Source of the DNA: Desulfotomaculum sp.
GTDB lineage: Bacteria; Bacillota; Desulfotomaculia; Desulfotomaculales; Desulfohalotomaculaceae
Direction of reading: 5' to 3'
DNA: 64,000 nt
Assembly: GCA_017656165.1 (NCBI GenBank)
Contig: JACDOL010000001.1
Span: 1-64,000, forward strand
Below are positions 36,698 to 47,345 of the stretch, piece by piece. The translations under genes were made by a program, and so were the position numbers. Under the pieces are notes generated by a model. The model searched no databases. It had not been told where the DNA came from and worked only from the letters and a program-made list of their open reading frames with translations. Within the stretch, counting starts at the first letter, position 1. The number at the start of each line of letters is the position of its first letter.

Positions 36698-37249
<552 letters not shown>

Positions 37250-37257
37250 AATGCACT

Positions 37258-37356
37258 TCCTTTTAAATCGGTCCTGTGAGGCCGGCAAAGGAAGGGTTGA
37301 AAGTTGTGGCTCTTTTTTTGCTGGCCTCATCTCGGGTATCGAGATGAGGCTTTTTT
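37258..37356 (+). promoter_or_regulatory. PyrR-dependent attenuator 2 (pyrR-pyrB intergenic)
   Basis: The same PyrR loop (AAATCGGTCCTGTGAGGCCGG) recurs here. GAGGCCGGCAAA (37278-37289) pairs over 12 bp with TTTGCTGGCCTC (37317-37328) as antiterminator. The competing terminator is GCCTCATCTCG-GGTAT-CGAGATGAGGC and TTTTTT (37324-37356), with an 11-bp stem stronger than that of attenuator 1. Confidence 0.92.
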
Positions 37357-37380
37357 ATACTGTCAGAAAGTATAAGTTTT

Positions 37381-37577
37381 GACGCAGCCAAAGTATTTAC
37401 CGGAGAAAACGATAGCCGGCAAATATTGGGGTTTGATTTATCAAACCCAGCAGCCGGAGGGAAAGTGCCGAGTATGCTTGAGCGACGAGCTGCACAGGCG
37501 CCCGGAGGCTTTAGCGTTTGTTCAAGTATATGTGCCGGCGTATTTTCGGAGCGTAAATACCTTGGCGGTGATAAGAC
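37381..37577 (+). repeat. AAGGTATTTAC-family repeat, fullest copy
   Basis: The left arm CCAAAGTATTTAC (37388-37400) with CGGAGAAAACGATAGCCGGC, an 8-bp hairpin GGGTTTGA-TTTA-TCAAACCC, the centre GCAGCCGGAGGGAAAGTGCCG and GAGCGACGAG, then the right arm TTCAAGTATATGTGCCGGCG and GTAAATACCTTGG (37553-37565), with the CGGTGATAAGAC flank. The arms pair for roughly 35 bases with mismatches. It lies in the transcribed pyrB leader, 24 bases past attenuator 2. Confidence 0.88.
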
Positions 37578-37617
37578 AGAAGCCTTCTAATTATGAAATA
37601 TGAAAGGAGTGGACATT

Positions 37618-38559
37618 TTGGCTGTCCTAAAGAGCAATCATATGCTGGGCCTCCAGCATGTTCCGCCTGAAGACATAATAACCATTCTTGATACTGCTTC
37701 GGCCATGAAGGACATTATATGCCGGAAAATAAAAAAAGTCCCCACATTACGAGGGCGGACAGTGGTGACATTGTTTTATGAGAACAGCACCCGCACAAAA
37801 ACATCCTTTGACCTGGCGGGAAAATACCTAAGCGCCGACACAGTTGGTTTAAGTGCTTCTACCAGCAGTGTTCAGAAGGGAGAGAGCTTAATAGACACTG
37901 CCCGGACAGTTGAGGCCATGGGAGCAGATGTAGTAGTTCTTAGGCATCCTGCTGCCGGGGCTGCTGAAATTTTAGCAAAGAATGTAAAATGTTCTGTAAT
38001 TAATGCTGGCGACGGTATTCATGAGCATCCTACCCAGGCACTGCTGGATATGTTTACTATAAAGGAATATAAAAAAAGTTTTAAAGGATTGAAGGTAACC
38101 ATTGTGGGAGACATTCTGCACAGCCGGGTGGCACGCTCTAATATTTGGGGACTTACCAAACTGGGAGCTGAAGTTTCAGTGGTGGGTCCGGCCACTCTGC
38201 TGCCGCCAGAGATAGAAAAACTGGGAGTTAAGGTTTATACCGACCTGGAGGAGGCACTGGCAGGGGCAGATGTAATAAATGTGCTGCGCATCCAGCTGGA
38301 AAGACAAAAACAGGGCCTTTTTCCCAGCCTGAGAGAATACTCCAGGCTTTACGGGATAAATAATCGGCGTCTGAAAGCTGCAAAAGAAGATGTACTGGTT
38401 ATTCATCCCGGGCCCATGAACCGGGGAGTAGAAATTGTCAGTGAAGTTGCCGACAGCAGCCGGGCAGCTATTAACGAACAGGTTACCAACGGGGTGGCCG
38501 TTCGGATGGCCCTGCTGTACCTGCTTACCGGAGGTGAAAAAGTTGAAACTGCTAATTAA
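37618..38559 (+). CDS. pyrB: aspartate carbamoyltransferase catalytic chain
   Basis: Condenses carbamoyl phosphate and aspartate, the committed step of UMP synthesis. A 313-residue chain with the carbamoyl-phosphate motif [17 protein letters not shown], the [12 protein letters not shown] segment and the C-terminal [11 protein letters not shown]. No regulatory chain pyrI is present, as in other Gram-positives. AAAGGAGTGG before this TTG fixes the start six codons inside the track ORF. It overlaps pyrC by 17 bases. Confidence 0.97.
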   Translation: MAVLKSNHMLGLQHVPPEDIITILDTASAMKDIICRKIKKVPTLRGRTVVTLFYENSTRTKTSFDLAGKYLSADTVGLSASTSSVQKGESLIDTARTVEAMGADVVVLRHPAAGAAEILAKNVKCSVINAGDGIHEHPTQALLDMFTIKEYKKSFKGLKVTIVGDILHSRVARSNIWGLTKLGAEVSVVGPATLLPPEIEKLGVKVYTDLEEALAGADVINVLRIQLERQKQGLFPSLREYSRLYGINNRRLKAAKEDVLVIHPGPMNRGVEIVSEVADSSRAAINEQVTNGVAVRMALLYLLTGGEKVETAN

Positions 38560-39832
38560 AGGCGGCAGTGCAGTATTTCCAGAAGAAATGAAGGTAAAAA
38601 AGGTCGATATACTGGTTGAAAACGGGGTTATAACAGGTATAGGTCCTGGTTTAGAAGCAGCGGGAGCCAGGGTAATAGAAGCAGACGGTAAATATGTTTG
38701 TCCTGGCTTAATAGATATGCACGTTCACTTAAGAGAGCCGGGATTTGAACACAAAGAAAGCATTGCCACCGGTACCAGGGCGGCGGCCCGGGGAGGATTT
38801 ACCGCTGTAGCCTGTATGCCCAATACCAAGCCGGTTGCAGATAATGCTGCAGTGGTAAGGTTTATTTTAGAGCGGGCAGCGGCAGAAGGAGTGGTAAATG
38901 TATACCCCATTGCTGCCATTACTAAGGGATCTAAAGGTGAAGAGATAACTGAAATGGCAGATTTAAAGGAAGCTGGGGCAGTAGCTGTGAGCGATGATGG
39001 ACTGCCGGTACAAGATGCAGGGGTTATGCGCCGGGCCATGCAGTATGCAGCTATGCTGCAGCTTCCGGTAATACCCCACTGTGAAAATAAAAGTTTGGCA
39101 GCGGATGGAGTTATGCATGAAGGATTCCAGAGCACTGTATTGGGTCTGCCTGGTATTCCTGCAGCAGCAGAAGAAGTAATGGTGGCCAGGGATATAATTC
39201 TTGCTGAAAATACCGGCTGCCATGTGCACATAGCTCATATCAGCACGGCAGGCTCGGTGGAACTGGTCCGCCAGGCTAAAAAGAAAGGAGTCAAAGTAAC
39301 TTGTGAAGTGACGCCTCATCACTTTACCTTAACCCATGAAATGGTGAACGGGTATAATACCAATACTAAAGTGAACCCGCCCTTAAGGACTAGGGAGGAC
39401 GTGGAAGCAGTTAAAGAGGGACTGGCAGATGGGACTATAGATGTTATAGCTACTGACCATGCCCCGCATACGGTGGAAGAAAAAAATGTGGAATACCAGT
39501 ATGCTCCATTCGGGTTGGTAGGTTTAGAAACGGCGGTAGGACTGGTGTTTACAGAATTGGTGGAAACTGGAGTGCTTACAGTTCCCCAGGCCATAGCTAA
39601 GCTGACTATCAACCCGGCCCGGGTACTGGCGGTGCCGGGAGGAAGACTGGATGTTGGTGAAAGAGCAGATATAACGATTATTGATCCCCAGGCAGGTGAA
39701 ATAATAAATCCTGACGATTTTGCCAGCAAGGGTAGAAACACACCCTTTACCGGCAGGAGGTTAAAGGGACTTCCGGTTATGACAGTTGTAAATGGGAAAA
39801 TAGTGATGGAAGATAGACGATTAACGGTATAG
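38543..39832 (+). CDS. pyrC: dihydroorotase (type I)
   Basis: A 429-residue zinc amidohydrolase that cyclises carbamoyl-aspartate. Metal ligands are in [18 protein letters not shown] and in IPHCE, HIAHIST and [18 protein letters not shown] is the family motif. The long form with these motifs is the PyrC type of Bacillus. The track ORF opens 36 codons upstream within pyrB; GGAGGTGAAAAAG precedes the TTG used here, giving the normal N-terminus (MKLLIKGG). Confidence 0.97.
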   Translation: MKLLIKGGSAVFPEEMKVKKVDILVENGVITGIGPGLEAAGARVIEADGKYVCPGLIDMHVHLREPGFEHKESIATGTRAAARGGFTAVACMPNTKPVADNAAVVRFILERAAAEGVVNVYPIAAITKGSKGEEITEMADLKEAGAVAVSDDGLPVQDAGVMRRAMQYAAMLQLPVIPHCENKSLAADGVMHEGFQSTVLGLPGIPAAAEEVMVARDIILAENTGCHVHIAHISTAGSVELVRQAKKKGVKVTCEVTPHHFTLTHEMVNGYNTNTKVNPPLRTREDVEAVKEGLADGTIDVIATDHAPHTVEEKNVEYQYAPFGLVGLETAVGLVFTELVETGVLTVPQAIAKLTINPARVLAVPGGRLDVGERADITIIDPQAGEIINPDDFASKGRNTPFTGRRLKGLPVMTVVNGKIVMEDRRLTV

Positions 39833-39881
39833 AGTGTATAATTATTTATAAAAATGAATAAATAAACGGAGGTCTCTTAAT

Positions 39882-40949
39882 ATGAATGCACTGTTAGTTT
39901 TAGAAGATGGTTCAGTTTTTAAAGGAAAAGCCTTTGGTGCCGCAGGCCAAAAATATGGAGAGGTAGTTTTTAATACCGGAATGACGGGATACCAGGAGGT
40001 ATTAACAGACCCGTCCTACTGCGGTCAGATAGTGGTTATGACTTACCCGCTGATTGGAAATTACGGGATTAATAAAGATGACTTCGAAGCTAAAAAGTCT
40101 TACGTGCGCGGTTTTGTGGTCCGGGAAAACTGCCAGCATCCCAGCAATTGGCGGGCCAGCAGTAAAATAGATGAATTTTTGGCCCGGGAAGGAGTAATCG
40201 GCATTTCAGGTGTTGATACCAGGCAGTTAACTAAAATATTAAGAAACCACGGGACAATGCGCGGCATTATCAGCACTGAGGTACAGGACCCGGAAATACT
40301 TCTGGACCAGGTGAAAGAAGTACCTCACCTGAGCGGGCAGAAGTTGGTGCCCACTGTGGCAGCACAAGAAATATATACCGTCCCCGGGGAGGGACACCGA
40401 GTGGTCCTGGTTGACTTTGGTGCCAAACAAAATATTGTACGGTGTTTAAATAACAGGGGATGTGAAGTGGTTGTGGTACCCCCGGATACTGCAGCAAAAG
40501 ACATACTGGCACTTAACCCTGCCGGATTAATGCTTTCCAACGGACCTGGAGATCCGGTGGATGTGCCTTATGCAGTGAAAACAGTGAAAGAGCTGCTTGA
40601 TAAGCTGCCTGTGTTCGGCATCTGCCTGGGGCACCAGGTACTTGGTTTAGCCCTGGGAGGGAAAACCTATAAATTAAAATTTGGACACCGCGGGGCAAAT
40701 CACCCGGTTAAAGATTTAGCTTCCGGCCGGGTATACATTACCTCACAAAACCACGGTTTTGCAGTGGACGGCAGTTCGCTTCCAGGGGATGTAGCTGTAT
40801 CCCACATCAACCTCAATGACAATACGGTGGAAGGAATGAAGCACAGGAGCCTGCCTGTATTTTCAGTACAGTACCATCCTGAGGCAGCTCCTGGTCCCGA
40901 AGATTCCGAATACCTGTTTGACACCTTTATGGAGATGATGAAACAATAA
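39882..40949 (+). CDS. carA: carbamoyl-phosphate synthase small subunit
   Basis: A 355-residue glutaminase subunit giving ammonia to CarB. The N-terminal CPSase small domain ([31 protein letters not shown]) is followed by a class I glutamine amidotransferase domain with the nucleophile in [16 protein letters not shown] and the His/Glu of [19 protein letters not shown] precedes the ATG. In B. subtilis this is pyrAA; being in the pyr operon it follows PyrR control, and no arginine-linked copy is in the window. Confidence 0.97.
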   Translation: MNALLVLEDGSVFKGKAFGAAGQKYGEVVFNTGMTGYQEVLTDPSYCGQIVVMTYPLIGNYGINKDDFEAKKSYVRGFVVRENCQHPSNWRASSKIDEFLAREGVIGISGVDTRQLTKILRNHGTMRGIISTEVQDPEILLDQVKEVPHLSGQKLVPTVAAQEIYTVPGEGHRVVLVDFGAKQNIVRCLNNRGCEVVVVPPDTAAKDILALNPAGLMLSNGPGDPVDVPYAVKTVKELLDKLPVFGICLGHQVLGLALGGKTYKLKFGHRGANHPVKDLASGRVYITSQNHGFAVDGSSLPGDVAVSHINLNDNTVEGMKHRSLPVFSVQYHPEAAPGPEDSEYLFDTFMEMMKQ

Positions 40950-40972
40950 GCAAACTGAAAAGGAGGGCGCAA

Positions 40973-43900
40973 ATGCCGCGGCGCAGTGATATAAAAAAAG
41001 TAATGGTAATTGGTTCCGGGCCCATTGTTATAGGGCAGGCAGCAGAGTTCGATTATTCCGGTACCCAGGCCTGCCGGGCCTTAAAAGAAGAAGGCTTGGA
41101 AGTAATCCTTGTAAATTCAAATCCTGCAACCATTATGACCGATTATGATATGGCAGATAAGGTATACATTGAGCCAATAACTCCCGAATTTGTAACCAAG
41201 GTGATAGAAAAAGAAAAACCGGATGGACTGCTTCCTACCCTGGGGGGCCAAGTGGGTTTAAATATAGCAATGCAGTTAGCAGATAAAGGTGTACTGGAAA
41301 AAACAGGGGTTAAACTTTTAGGTACCCAAATCAGTGCTATTAAAAAAGCTGAAGACCGGGAAATGTTCCGGAACATGATGAATGAGCTTAACGAACCGGT
41401 ACCGGAAAGTACTATTGTGACGTCAGTTCAGGAGGCACTGGAGTTTGCTGGAGAAGTGGGTTACCCGCTTATAGTACGTCCTGCATACACCCTGGGGGGT
41501 ACTGGCGGTGGAATTGTAAACAACGTAGAGGAACTTAAGTCAACGGTTGCCCGGGGCTTAAAATACAGTTTGATTGGCCAGGTGCTTATTGAACGAAGTG
41601 TGGCCGGGTGGAAAGAAATTGAATACGAGGTAATTCGGGATAGTGCCGACAACTGCATTACAGTGTGCAACATGGAAAATATAGATCCCATTGGAGTCCA
41701 TACCGGCGACAGTATAGTAGTGGCACCTTCTCAAACACTAAGCGACAAGGAATATCAGATGCTCCGCTCTGCTTCTTTAAAAATAATTCGAGCCCTGGAA
41801 ATAGAAGGGGGCTGCAATATCCAGTTTGCATTGGACCCCAACAGTTTCAAGTATTATGTAATTGAGGTTAATCCCCGGGTAAGCCGTTCATCTGCCCTGG
41901 CATCTAAAGCTACCGGTTACCCCATAGCCAAAGTAGCTGCTAAAATTGCCTGTGGGTTAACGCTGGATGAAATAAGGAATGCTGTTACCGGAAAAACTTA
42001 CGCCTGTTTTGAGCCGGCATTGGACTATGTGGTGGTGAAGTTCCCGCGCTGGCCCTTTGACAAATTTGAGAAGGCAGACCGGCACCTGGGCACACAAATG
42101 AAAGCTACTGGTGAGGTTATGGCCATTGACCGTACCTTTGAGGCGGCACTGCTGAAAGCAGTTCGTTCCCTGGAGATTGGCCTGGTGGGGCTGGAACTGC
42201 CAAAATTAAAAGAATTAAGTGATAAAGAACTGGAAAATAAAATTAAAAAGCTTGATGATGAGAGGTTATTTGCAGTCGCTGAGTTTATTAGAAGGGGTAA
42301 AAGTATAGGAGAAATACACCAATTAACTAAAATAGACCCCTGGTTTTTAAATGCCATCAAAAATATTGTTGGGTTTGAAGATGAATTAAAAAATACTGTG
42401 TCTAACGGGAAGTTAGATAAGAATACAATGCGGCAGGCGAAAAAAATGGGATTGGCTGACGAGCGACTATCACAATTAACAGGTTTATCCCTGGAAGAAG
42501 TAAGAAAAATACAAAGGGAATACGGTATTAAACCAACTTATAAGATGGTGGACACCTGTGCCGCAGAGTTTGAAGCAGCTACACCTTATTATTACTCTGC
42601 TTACGAGGAAGAAGATGAAGTTGAAGTAAAAGAAGGGAAGAAAATTGTCGTTCTTGGTTCGGGACCAATAAGGATCGGACAGGGAATAGAATTTGATTAC
42701 TGTTCGGTACATTCGGTGTGGGCACTGCGGGAAGAAGGCATTCAGGCAGTGATAATTAATAACAACCCGGAGACAGTGAGTACGGATTTTGATACAGCTG
42801 ACCGCCTGTACTTTGAACCGCTGGTAGTGGGGGATGTGCTGAATATATTAGAGAAAGAAAAGCCGGACGGGGTTCTGGTGCAGTTTGGCGGACAAACCGC
42901 CATTAACCTGGCCCGCCCGCTGGCCGATGCCGGTTACAATATTGTGGGAACAAACGTGGATGATATTGATGCGGCGGAAGACCGGGAACGATTTGACCAG
43001 TTATTAACTGAGCTGGATATCCCGAAACCGCCAGGGAAAACGGCGTTTTCAGTGGAAGAAGCAGAAAAAATAGCTGAAAGAATTAGCTATCCTGTACTGG
43101 TGCGGCCATCTTATGTGCTTGGCGGCCGGGCAATGGAAATAGTATTTAACCGGGACGATTTATTAAATTACATGGAAAGTGCAGTGAAGGTAACACCAGA
43201 GCACCCGGTGCTTATTGATAAATACCTTACTGGGCAGGAATTGGAAGTGGATGCCATCAGCGATGGGGAAACAGTTTTAATACCTGGTATTATGGAGCAT
43301 GTGGAGCGGGCTGGAGTTCACTCCGGAGATAGTATAGCAGTATACCCGCCGCAGACCATTGGTTACCGTGTAAAACGGTTAATTGTAGATTATACCACCA
43401 GGCTGGCCAGGAGACTCAAGGTTAAGGGAATGATTAATATTCAGTATGTGCTGCACAATGGGGAGCTGTATGTGCTGGAAGTTAATCCCCGTTCCAGCCG
43501 AACTGTACCCTTCTTAAGTAAGATAACCGGGATACCAATGGTGAAGCTGGCCACAAAATGTGCCTTGGGACAAAAACTTGAGGAAATGGGTTACAAAGGA
43601 GGTTTAGCTCCAGAACCTCCGGTAATTGGTGTGAAGGCACCTGTGTTCTCCTTTGCTAAACTCCTGGATGTAGACGTATCCCTGGGGCCGGAGATGAAAT
43701 CTACGGGTGAAGTGATGGGAGTAGGTTATGACTATAATATGGCCCTGTACAAGGCCTTGGTAGGGGCTGGAAGCAGCTTTCCCGGGCAGGGTACTGTACT
43801 GCTGACGGTGGCCGATAAGGACAAACCCGAAGCGCTGGCGCTGGCCAGGGAGCTTATTGAACAGGGTTATAACATATACGCCACTTCCGGTACTGCTGAT

Positions 43901-44188
43901 TATTTGAACAGGCATGGTATAGAAGTTCGGAGGGTAAATAAAATTGGTACCGGGAGCCCGGATATTGCAGATTTAATAAGAGAAGGGAAAATTCACCTGG
44001 TAATTAATACGATGACCAGGGGGAAAACTCCCCGGCGGGACGGTTTTCGCATCCGCAGGGCAGCTGTTGAACACGGGATTCCCTGTTTAACATCCCTGGA
44101 TACAACCTGGGCATGTATTGAAGTGCTGCGCTTTATCAAAGAGGGCGGCGGGGTAGGTATTGTGCCGCTGCAGGAGTACAAAAAATAA
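40973..44188 (+). CDS. carB: carbamoyl-phosphate synthase large subunit
   Basis: A 1071-residue subunit making carbamoyl phosphate from bicarbonate, ammonia and two ATP. Two homologous ATP-grasp halves are clear: each opens with a dinucleotide-like GSGPI motif ([19 protein letters not shown] and [19 protein letters not shown]) and has the ATP-binding [12 protein letters not shown] or [12 protein letters not shown] loop. The C-terminal MGS-like allosteric domain (about 935-1060) holds [22 protein letters not shown] before the ATG, 23 bases after carA. Confidence 0.98.
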   Translation: MPRRSDIKKVMVIGSGPIVIGQAAEFDYSGTQACRALKEEGLEVILVNSNPATIMTDYDMADKVYIEPITPEFVTKVIEKEKPDGLLPTLGGQVGLNIAMQLADKGVLEKTGVKLLGTQISAIKKAEDREMFRNMMNELNEPVPESTIVTSVQEALEFAGEVGYPLIVRPAYTLGGTGGGIVNNVEELKSTVARGLKYSLIGQVLIERSVAGWKEIEYEVIRDSADNCITVCNMENIDPIGVHTGDSIVVAPSQTLSDKEYQMLRSASLKIIRALEIEGGCNIQFALDPNSFKYYVIEVNPRVSRSSALASKATGYPIAKVAAKIACGLTLDEIRNAVTGKTYACFEPALDYVVVKFPRWPFDKFEKADRHLGTQMKATGEVMAIDRTFEAALLKAVRSLEIGLVGLELPKLKELSDKELENKIKKLDDERLFAVAEFIRRGKSIGEIHQLTKIDPWFLNAIKNIVGFEDELKNTVSNGKLDKNTMRQAKKMGLADERLSQLTGLSLEEVRKIQREYGIKPTYKMVDTCAAEFEAATPYYYSAYEEEDEVEVKEGKKIVVLGSGPIRIGQGIEFDYCSVHSVWALREEGIQAVIINNNPETVSTDFDTADRLYFEPLVVGDVLNILEKEKPDGVLVQFGGQTAINLARPLADAGYNIVGTNVDDIDAAEDRERFDQLLTELDIPKPPGKTAFSVEEAEKIAERISYPVLVRPSYVLGGRAMEIVFNRDDLLNYMESAVKVTPEHPVLIDKYLTGQELEVDAISDGETVLIPGIMEHVERAGVHSGDSIAVYPPQTIGYRVKRLIVDYTTRLARRLKVKGMINIQYVLHNGELYVLEVNPRSSRTVPFLSKITGIPMVKLATKCALGQKLEEMGYKGGLAPEPPVIGVKAPVFSFAKLLDVDVSLGPEMKSTGEVMGVGYDYNMALYKALVGAGSSFPGQGTVLLTVADKDKPEALALARELIEQGYNIYATSGTADYLNRHGIEVRRVNKIGTGSPDIADLIREGKIHLVINTMTRGKTPRRDGFRIRRAAVEHGIPCLTSLDTTWACIEVLRFIKEGGGVGIVPLQEYKK

Positions 44189-44208
44189 AGCAGGAGAGGT
44201 AATTATAT

Positions 44209-44988
44209 ATGCTGCTTAACGGGAAGCTTATAACACATAAAAATATTGCTGGGGATTATTATCTGATGGAATTTAAAAGCCATGAATTGGCAGAAGCGGC
44301 AGGACCGGGGCAGTTTGTGCATGTAAAGTGCGGAAGTACCAACGACCCGCTGCTGCGGCGCCCCATATCCATTCACAAGGCAGATAAAGATAAAGGCATA
44401 ATTGCCCTATTGTACCGTGTGGCCGGTAAGGGAACCAGGCTGCTGTCGCTTATGGAGCCGGGGGATTTATTAGATGTTATGGGTCCCCTAGGAAACGGTT
44501 TTCAGCTTCCTAAACCGTCCGAAAAAGTGGCAGTAGTGGCCGGGGGAATTGGAGTTGCACCTCTCTTTTTCCTTGTACAGCTGCTGGTAAACGCCGGGAA
44601 TGATGTTCAAATGTATATAGGAGCTCGCACTTCACAGGACTTACTGGCAGTAAAAGATATCAAGAAACTGGGTGTGGATGTTAAACTTGCCACTGACGAT
44701 GGGAGTGCCGGGTATCACGGCCTGGTAACTGATTTACTGCCTGAGAAATTACAAAAAGTAGACAGGATATATACCTGCGGCCCCTTTCCTATGATGAAAA
44801 GTGTTGCTTATTTGGCAAACAAATATAATGTACCTGCCCAGGTTTCCCTGGAAGAGAAAATGGGCTGCGGGGTGGGTGCCTGTCTGGCCTGCAGCTGTAA
44901 AATTAAGATTAATGGGGAGAGTGTTTACAAGAGGGTATGTACTGAAGGCCCGGTGTTTAATGCGGGGGAGGTGGACTGGGAATGTTAA
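44209..44988 (+). CDS. pyrK: dihydroorotate dehydrogenase electron-transfer subunit
   Basis: A 259-residue iron-sulfur flavoprotein that links PyrD (class 1B) to NAD+. It has a ferredoxin-reductase-like FAD domain ([17 protein letters not shown]), an NAD domain ([18 protein letters not shown]), and the [2Fe-2S] site in [17 protein letters not shown] and [10 protein letters not shown]. Its stop overlaps the pyrD start by 7 bases. The pair suits anaerobic use of NAD+ as acceptor. Confidence 0.96.
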   Translation: MLLNGKLITHKNIAGDYYLMEFKSHELAEAAGPGQFVHVKCGSTNDPLLRRPISIHKADKDKGIIALLYRVAGKGTRLLSLMEPGDLLDVMGPLGNGFQLPKPSEKVAVVAGGIGVAPLFFLVQLLVNAGNDVQMYIGARTSQDLLAVKDIKKLGVDVKLATDDGSAGYHGLVTDLLPEKLQKVDRIYTCGPFPMMKSVAYLANKYNVPAQVSLEEKMGCGVGACLACSCKIKINGESVYKRVCTEGPVFNAGEVDWEC

Positions 44989-45902
44989 AACCCAATTTAG
45001 CGGTGGATATCGGTGGCATTGTAATGCAGAACCCAGTCACCACCGCATCAGGAACTTTTGGTTTTGGCCGTGAATACAGCGAATATGTAAGTATTAATGA
45101 GCTGGGTGCCCTAGTGGTAAAGGGAACAACGCTCTACCCTAGGCAGGGGAATGCTGTTCCAAGAATTGCAGAAACCCCGGCAGGGGTGCTTAACTCTATT
45201 GGCCTGCAGAATCCAGGAGTAGATTACCTTATAGAGCATTATGTACCGTTTTTTAAATCTCTCCAGGTACCGGTTATAGTAAACATATCCGGGGAGACGG
45301 TGGAAGAATATGCTGCGGTGGCTGAAAAACTGGATAAAGCTGGCGGAGTAGCAGGGATTGAAGTAAACATATCCTGTCCCAATGTAAAAAAAGGGGGCAT
45401 GGCGTTTGGAAGTGACCCTGCCATGGCGGCAGAAGTAACTAAAGCGGTAAAATCATCGACAACAATTCCAGTTATTATAAAATTATCTCCTAATGTTACT
45501 GACATCACCAAAGTAGCTGAAGCGGTGGCAGCGGCAGGTGCTGACGCGCTCTCTCTAATTAACACCCTGCTGGGCATGGCCATAGATATAACAACACGCC
45601 GCCCGGTTCTGGGAAATGTAATGGGAGGGCTGTCCGGCCCGGCGGTGAAACCAGTGGCGCTGCGGGCTGTTTGGCAGGTGTATAAGGCAGTAGAACTGCC
45701 TATAATTGGAATGGGAGGAATCAGTACTGCCGAGGATGCCCTGGAATTCATCCTGGCAGGTGCTGCTGCAGTGGCAGTGGGAACGGCAAATTTTGTTAAT
45801 CCCCGGGCCACTATAGAAGTAAAACAGGGGATTGAGCGGTACTTAATTGAGAACGGGATTAAGAATATTAATGATTTAATTGGAGCGGCTCATGGTAATT
45901 AA
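44982..45902 (+). CDS. pyrD: dihydroorotate dehydrogenase catalytic subunit (class 1B)
   Basis: A 306-residue FMN TIM-barrel enzyme oxidising dihydroorotate to orotate. Signature segments: [41 protein letters not shown] with the class 1 active-site Cys, and the FMN-phosphate motif [29 protein letters not shown]. It forms the B-type heterotetramer with PyrK, encoded directly upstream and overlapping. Confidence 0.97.
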   Translation: MLKPNLAVDIGGIVMQNPVTTASGTFGFGREYSEYVSINELGALVVKGTTLYPRQGNAVPRIAETPAGVLNSIGLQNPGVDYLIEHYVPFFKSLQVPVIVNISGETVEEYAAVAEKLDKAGGVAGIEVNISCPNVKKGGMAFGSDPAMAAEVTKAVKSSTTIPVIIKLSPNVTDITKVAEAVAAAGADALSLINTLLGMAIDITTRRPVLGNVMGGLSGPAVKPVALRAVWQVYKAVELPIIGMGGISTAEDALEFILAGAAAVAVGTANFVNPRATIEVKQGIERYLIENGIKNINDLIGAAHGN

Positions 45903-45927
45903 TATAAGTTTTTTAGAGGAGGAACAC

Positions 45928-46659
45928 ATGAGTAAGGAAAAATTAATTGTTGCGTTAGATGTTGATTCCCTTGATAAGGCAGTGACACTGGTGGAGCAGT
46001 TGGCTCCCCATGTGGGAGTGTTTAAAATAGGAATGGAACTTTATAATTCAGCAGGGCCGGATGCTGTCAGGCAGATAGTTAAACGTGGGAGTAAAGTATT
46101 TTTAGATTTGAAATTACACGATATTCCCACTACAGTGGCCAAAACAGTGAGAGTACTGACCAGGTTGGGAGTTTCAATTATCAATATTCATGCCGGCGGC
46201 GGGCTGGCAATGATGCAGGCTGCAGCAAGCGCGGCACAGGATGAAGCAGCAGTAAGAGGAATAAAACCGCCGAAGGTTATTGCAGTTACCGTACTGACCA
46301 GCCTGGATCAGAATGCTTTAAATACCCAGCTGAACATTCCCGGTACTGTAGAAGAGCAGGTGCTGCGGTGGGCGAAACTTGCCCAGCAGGCAGGCCTGCA
46401 CGGTGTGGTATGTTCACCCAGAGAAATAAAGGCCATAAGGGAAACCTGTGGGGAAAACTTTATCATTATTACTCCTGGTATACGGCCTGCAGGAGTAAGT
46501 AAAAATGACCAGCAGAGGGTAATGACACCGGCAGAGGCTGTCAAGCTGGGAGCATCGTACCTGGTAGTTGGCCGTCCTATTACTGGTGCAAAAGAGCCGG
46601 TTCAGGCTGCCAGGGAGATTGTGAATGAAATAAGTAAAGCAAGTGGGGGAAATGGATAA
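45928..46659 (+). CDS. pyrF: orotidine 5'-phosphate decarboxylase
   Basis: A 243-residue TIM-barrel enzyme that decarboxylates OMP to UMP. The catalytic D-K-D array is in VFLDLKLHDIPTTVAK, with VALDVDSLDKA at the start and the phosphate loop YLVVGRPITGAKEP at the end. The track starts 16 codons early inside pyrD; TAGAGGAGG fixes this ATG. Its stop overlaps the pyrE start (TAATG). Confidence 0.97.
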   Translation: MSKEKLIVALDVDSLDKAVTLVEQLAPHVGVFKIGMELYNSAGPDAVRQIVKRGSKVFLDLKLHDIPTTVAKTVRVLTRLGVSIINIHAGGGLAMMQAAASAAQDEAAVRGIKPPKVIAVTVLTSLDQNALNTQLNIPGTVEEQVLRWAKLAQQAGLHGVVCSPREIKAIRETCGENFIIITPGIRPAGVSKNDQQRVMTPAEAVKLGASYLVVGRPITGAKEPVQAAREIVNEISKASGGNG

Positions 46660-47237
46660 TGCTGACAGAAAAACAAATACATCAAATTTTACAGGAAAGC
46701 GGTGCCATGCTTAAAGGACATTTTAAACTGACATCCGGCAAACACAGCAACCAGTACTTCCAGTGTGCACAGGTGCTGCAGTATCCTCATTACTGTGAAC
46801 AGCTGTGCCGGGAGTTGGCTCAACGGTTGAGTGCGTTTGCTGCAGAAACAGTTATCGGCCCGGCTGTGGGCGGGATTTTGGTGTCATATGAACTGGCCAG
46901 GGCTCTAGGAGTGCGCAGCTTATTTACTGAAAGAGAAAATGGAAAAATGACCCTCCGCCGGGGTTTTAGGATTAAACGTGGTGAAAAGGTGATAATTGCC
47001 GAGGATGTTATAACCACTGGAGGGTCAGTACGTGAAGTGATAGATGTTGTCAAAGAACATGGAGGAGAGGTACTGGCAGTTGGTGTGCTGGTGGACCGCA
47101 GCGGCGGTAAAGCTGACCTGGGAGTTCCGGTTGAAGCTCTCATTACCACCAGTGTAGTTACTTATGAACCCGAAGCATGCCCCCTGTGCCAGCAGGGTGT
47201 ACCATTAGTAAAACCAGGAAGCCGCAATTTGAAATAA
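46659..47237 (+). CDS. pyrE: orotate phosphoribosyltransferase
   Basis: A 192-residue enzyme that makes OMP from orotate and PRPP. It shows the PRPP loop VIIAEDVITTGGSVREVIDVV and FKLTSGKHSNQYFQCAQVL near the start. The C-terminal CPLCQQGVPLVKPGSR is typical of the Firmicute/cyanobacterial type. Last gene of the pyr operon; no ordinary terminator follows, only a short-form repeat copy and a T-rich run. Confidence 0.96.
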   Translation: MLTEKQIHQILQESGAMLKGHFKLTSGKHSNQYFQCAQVLQYPHYCEQLCRELAQRLSAFAAETVIGPAVGGILVSYELARALGVRSLFTERENGKMTLRRGFRIKRGEKVIIAEDVITTGGSVREVIDVVKEHGGEVLAVGVLVDRSGGKADLGVPVEALITTSVVTYEPEACPLCQQGVPLVKPGSRNLK

Positions 47238-47262
47238 ACTTTGTTCTTTGGATAACAACTGG

Positions 47263-47333
47263 CCAAGGTATTTACCGGAGAAAGTTCGTTCAAATATATG
47301 CGCCGGAGTGTTTTCGGAGTGTAAATACCTTGG
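47263..47333 (+). repeat. AAGGTATTTAC-family repeat, short form
   Basis: The perfect inverted pair CCAAGGTATTTAC (47263-47275) and GTAAATACCTTGG (47321-47333) encloses CGGAGAAAGTTCGTTCAAATATATG and CGCCGGAGTGTTTTCGGA. The internal junction (GAGAAAGTTC) is the same as in the 15.3 kb copy. It lies between pyrE and the convergent YcdB/SLH gene and is followed by CACTTAAGTTTTTTATTTTTT. Confidence 0.87.
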
Positions 47334-47345
47334 CACTTAAGTTTT

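Noticed and set aside
37381-37577. Group IIC intron or its remnant
   Set aside because: The position after terminators is suggestive, but the element is under 220 bases, with no domain V-like hairpin (GAGC...GUUC pattern), no GUGYG 5' end and no reverse transcriptase. Kept only as a targeting analogy.
37379-37603. 74-residue plus-strand ORF in the pyrB leader
   Set aside because: It reads through the full repeat copy from arm to arm. A similar open frame (KYLPEK...) arises in the 15.3 kb copy (15238-15423), which is what a non-coding repeat would give; no ribosome site precedes it.
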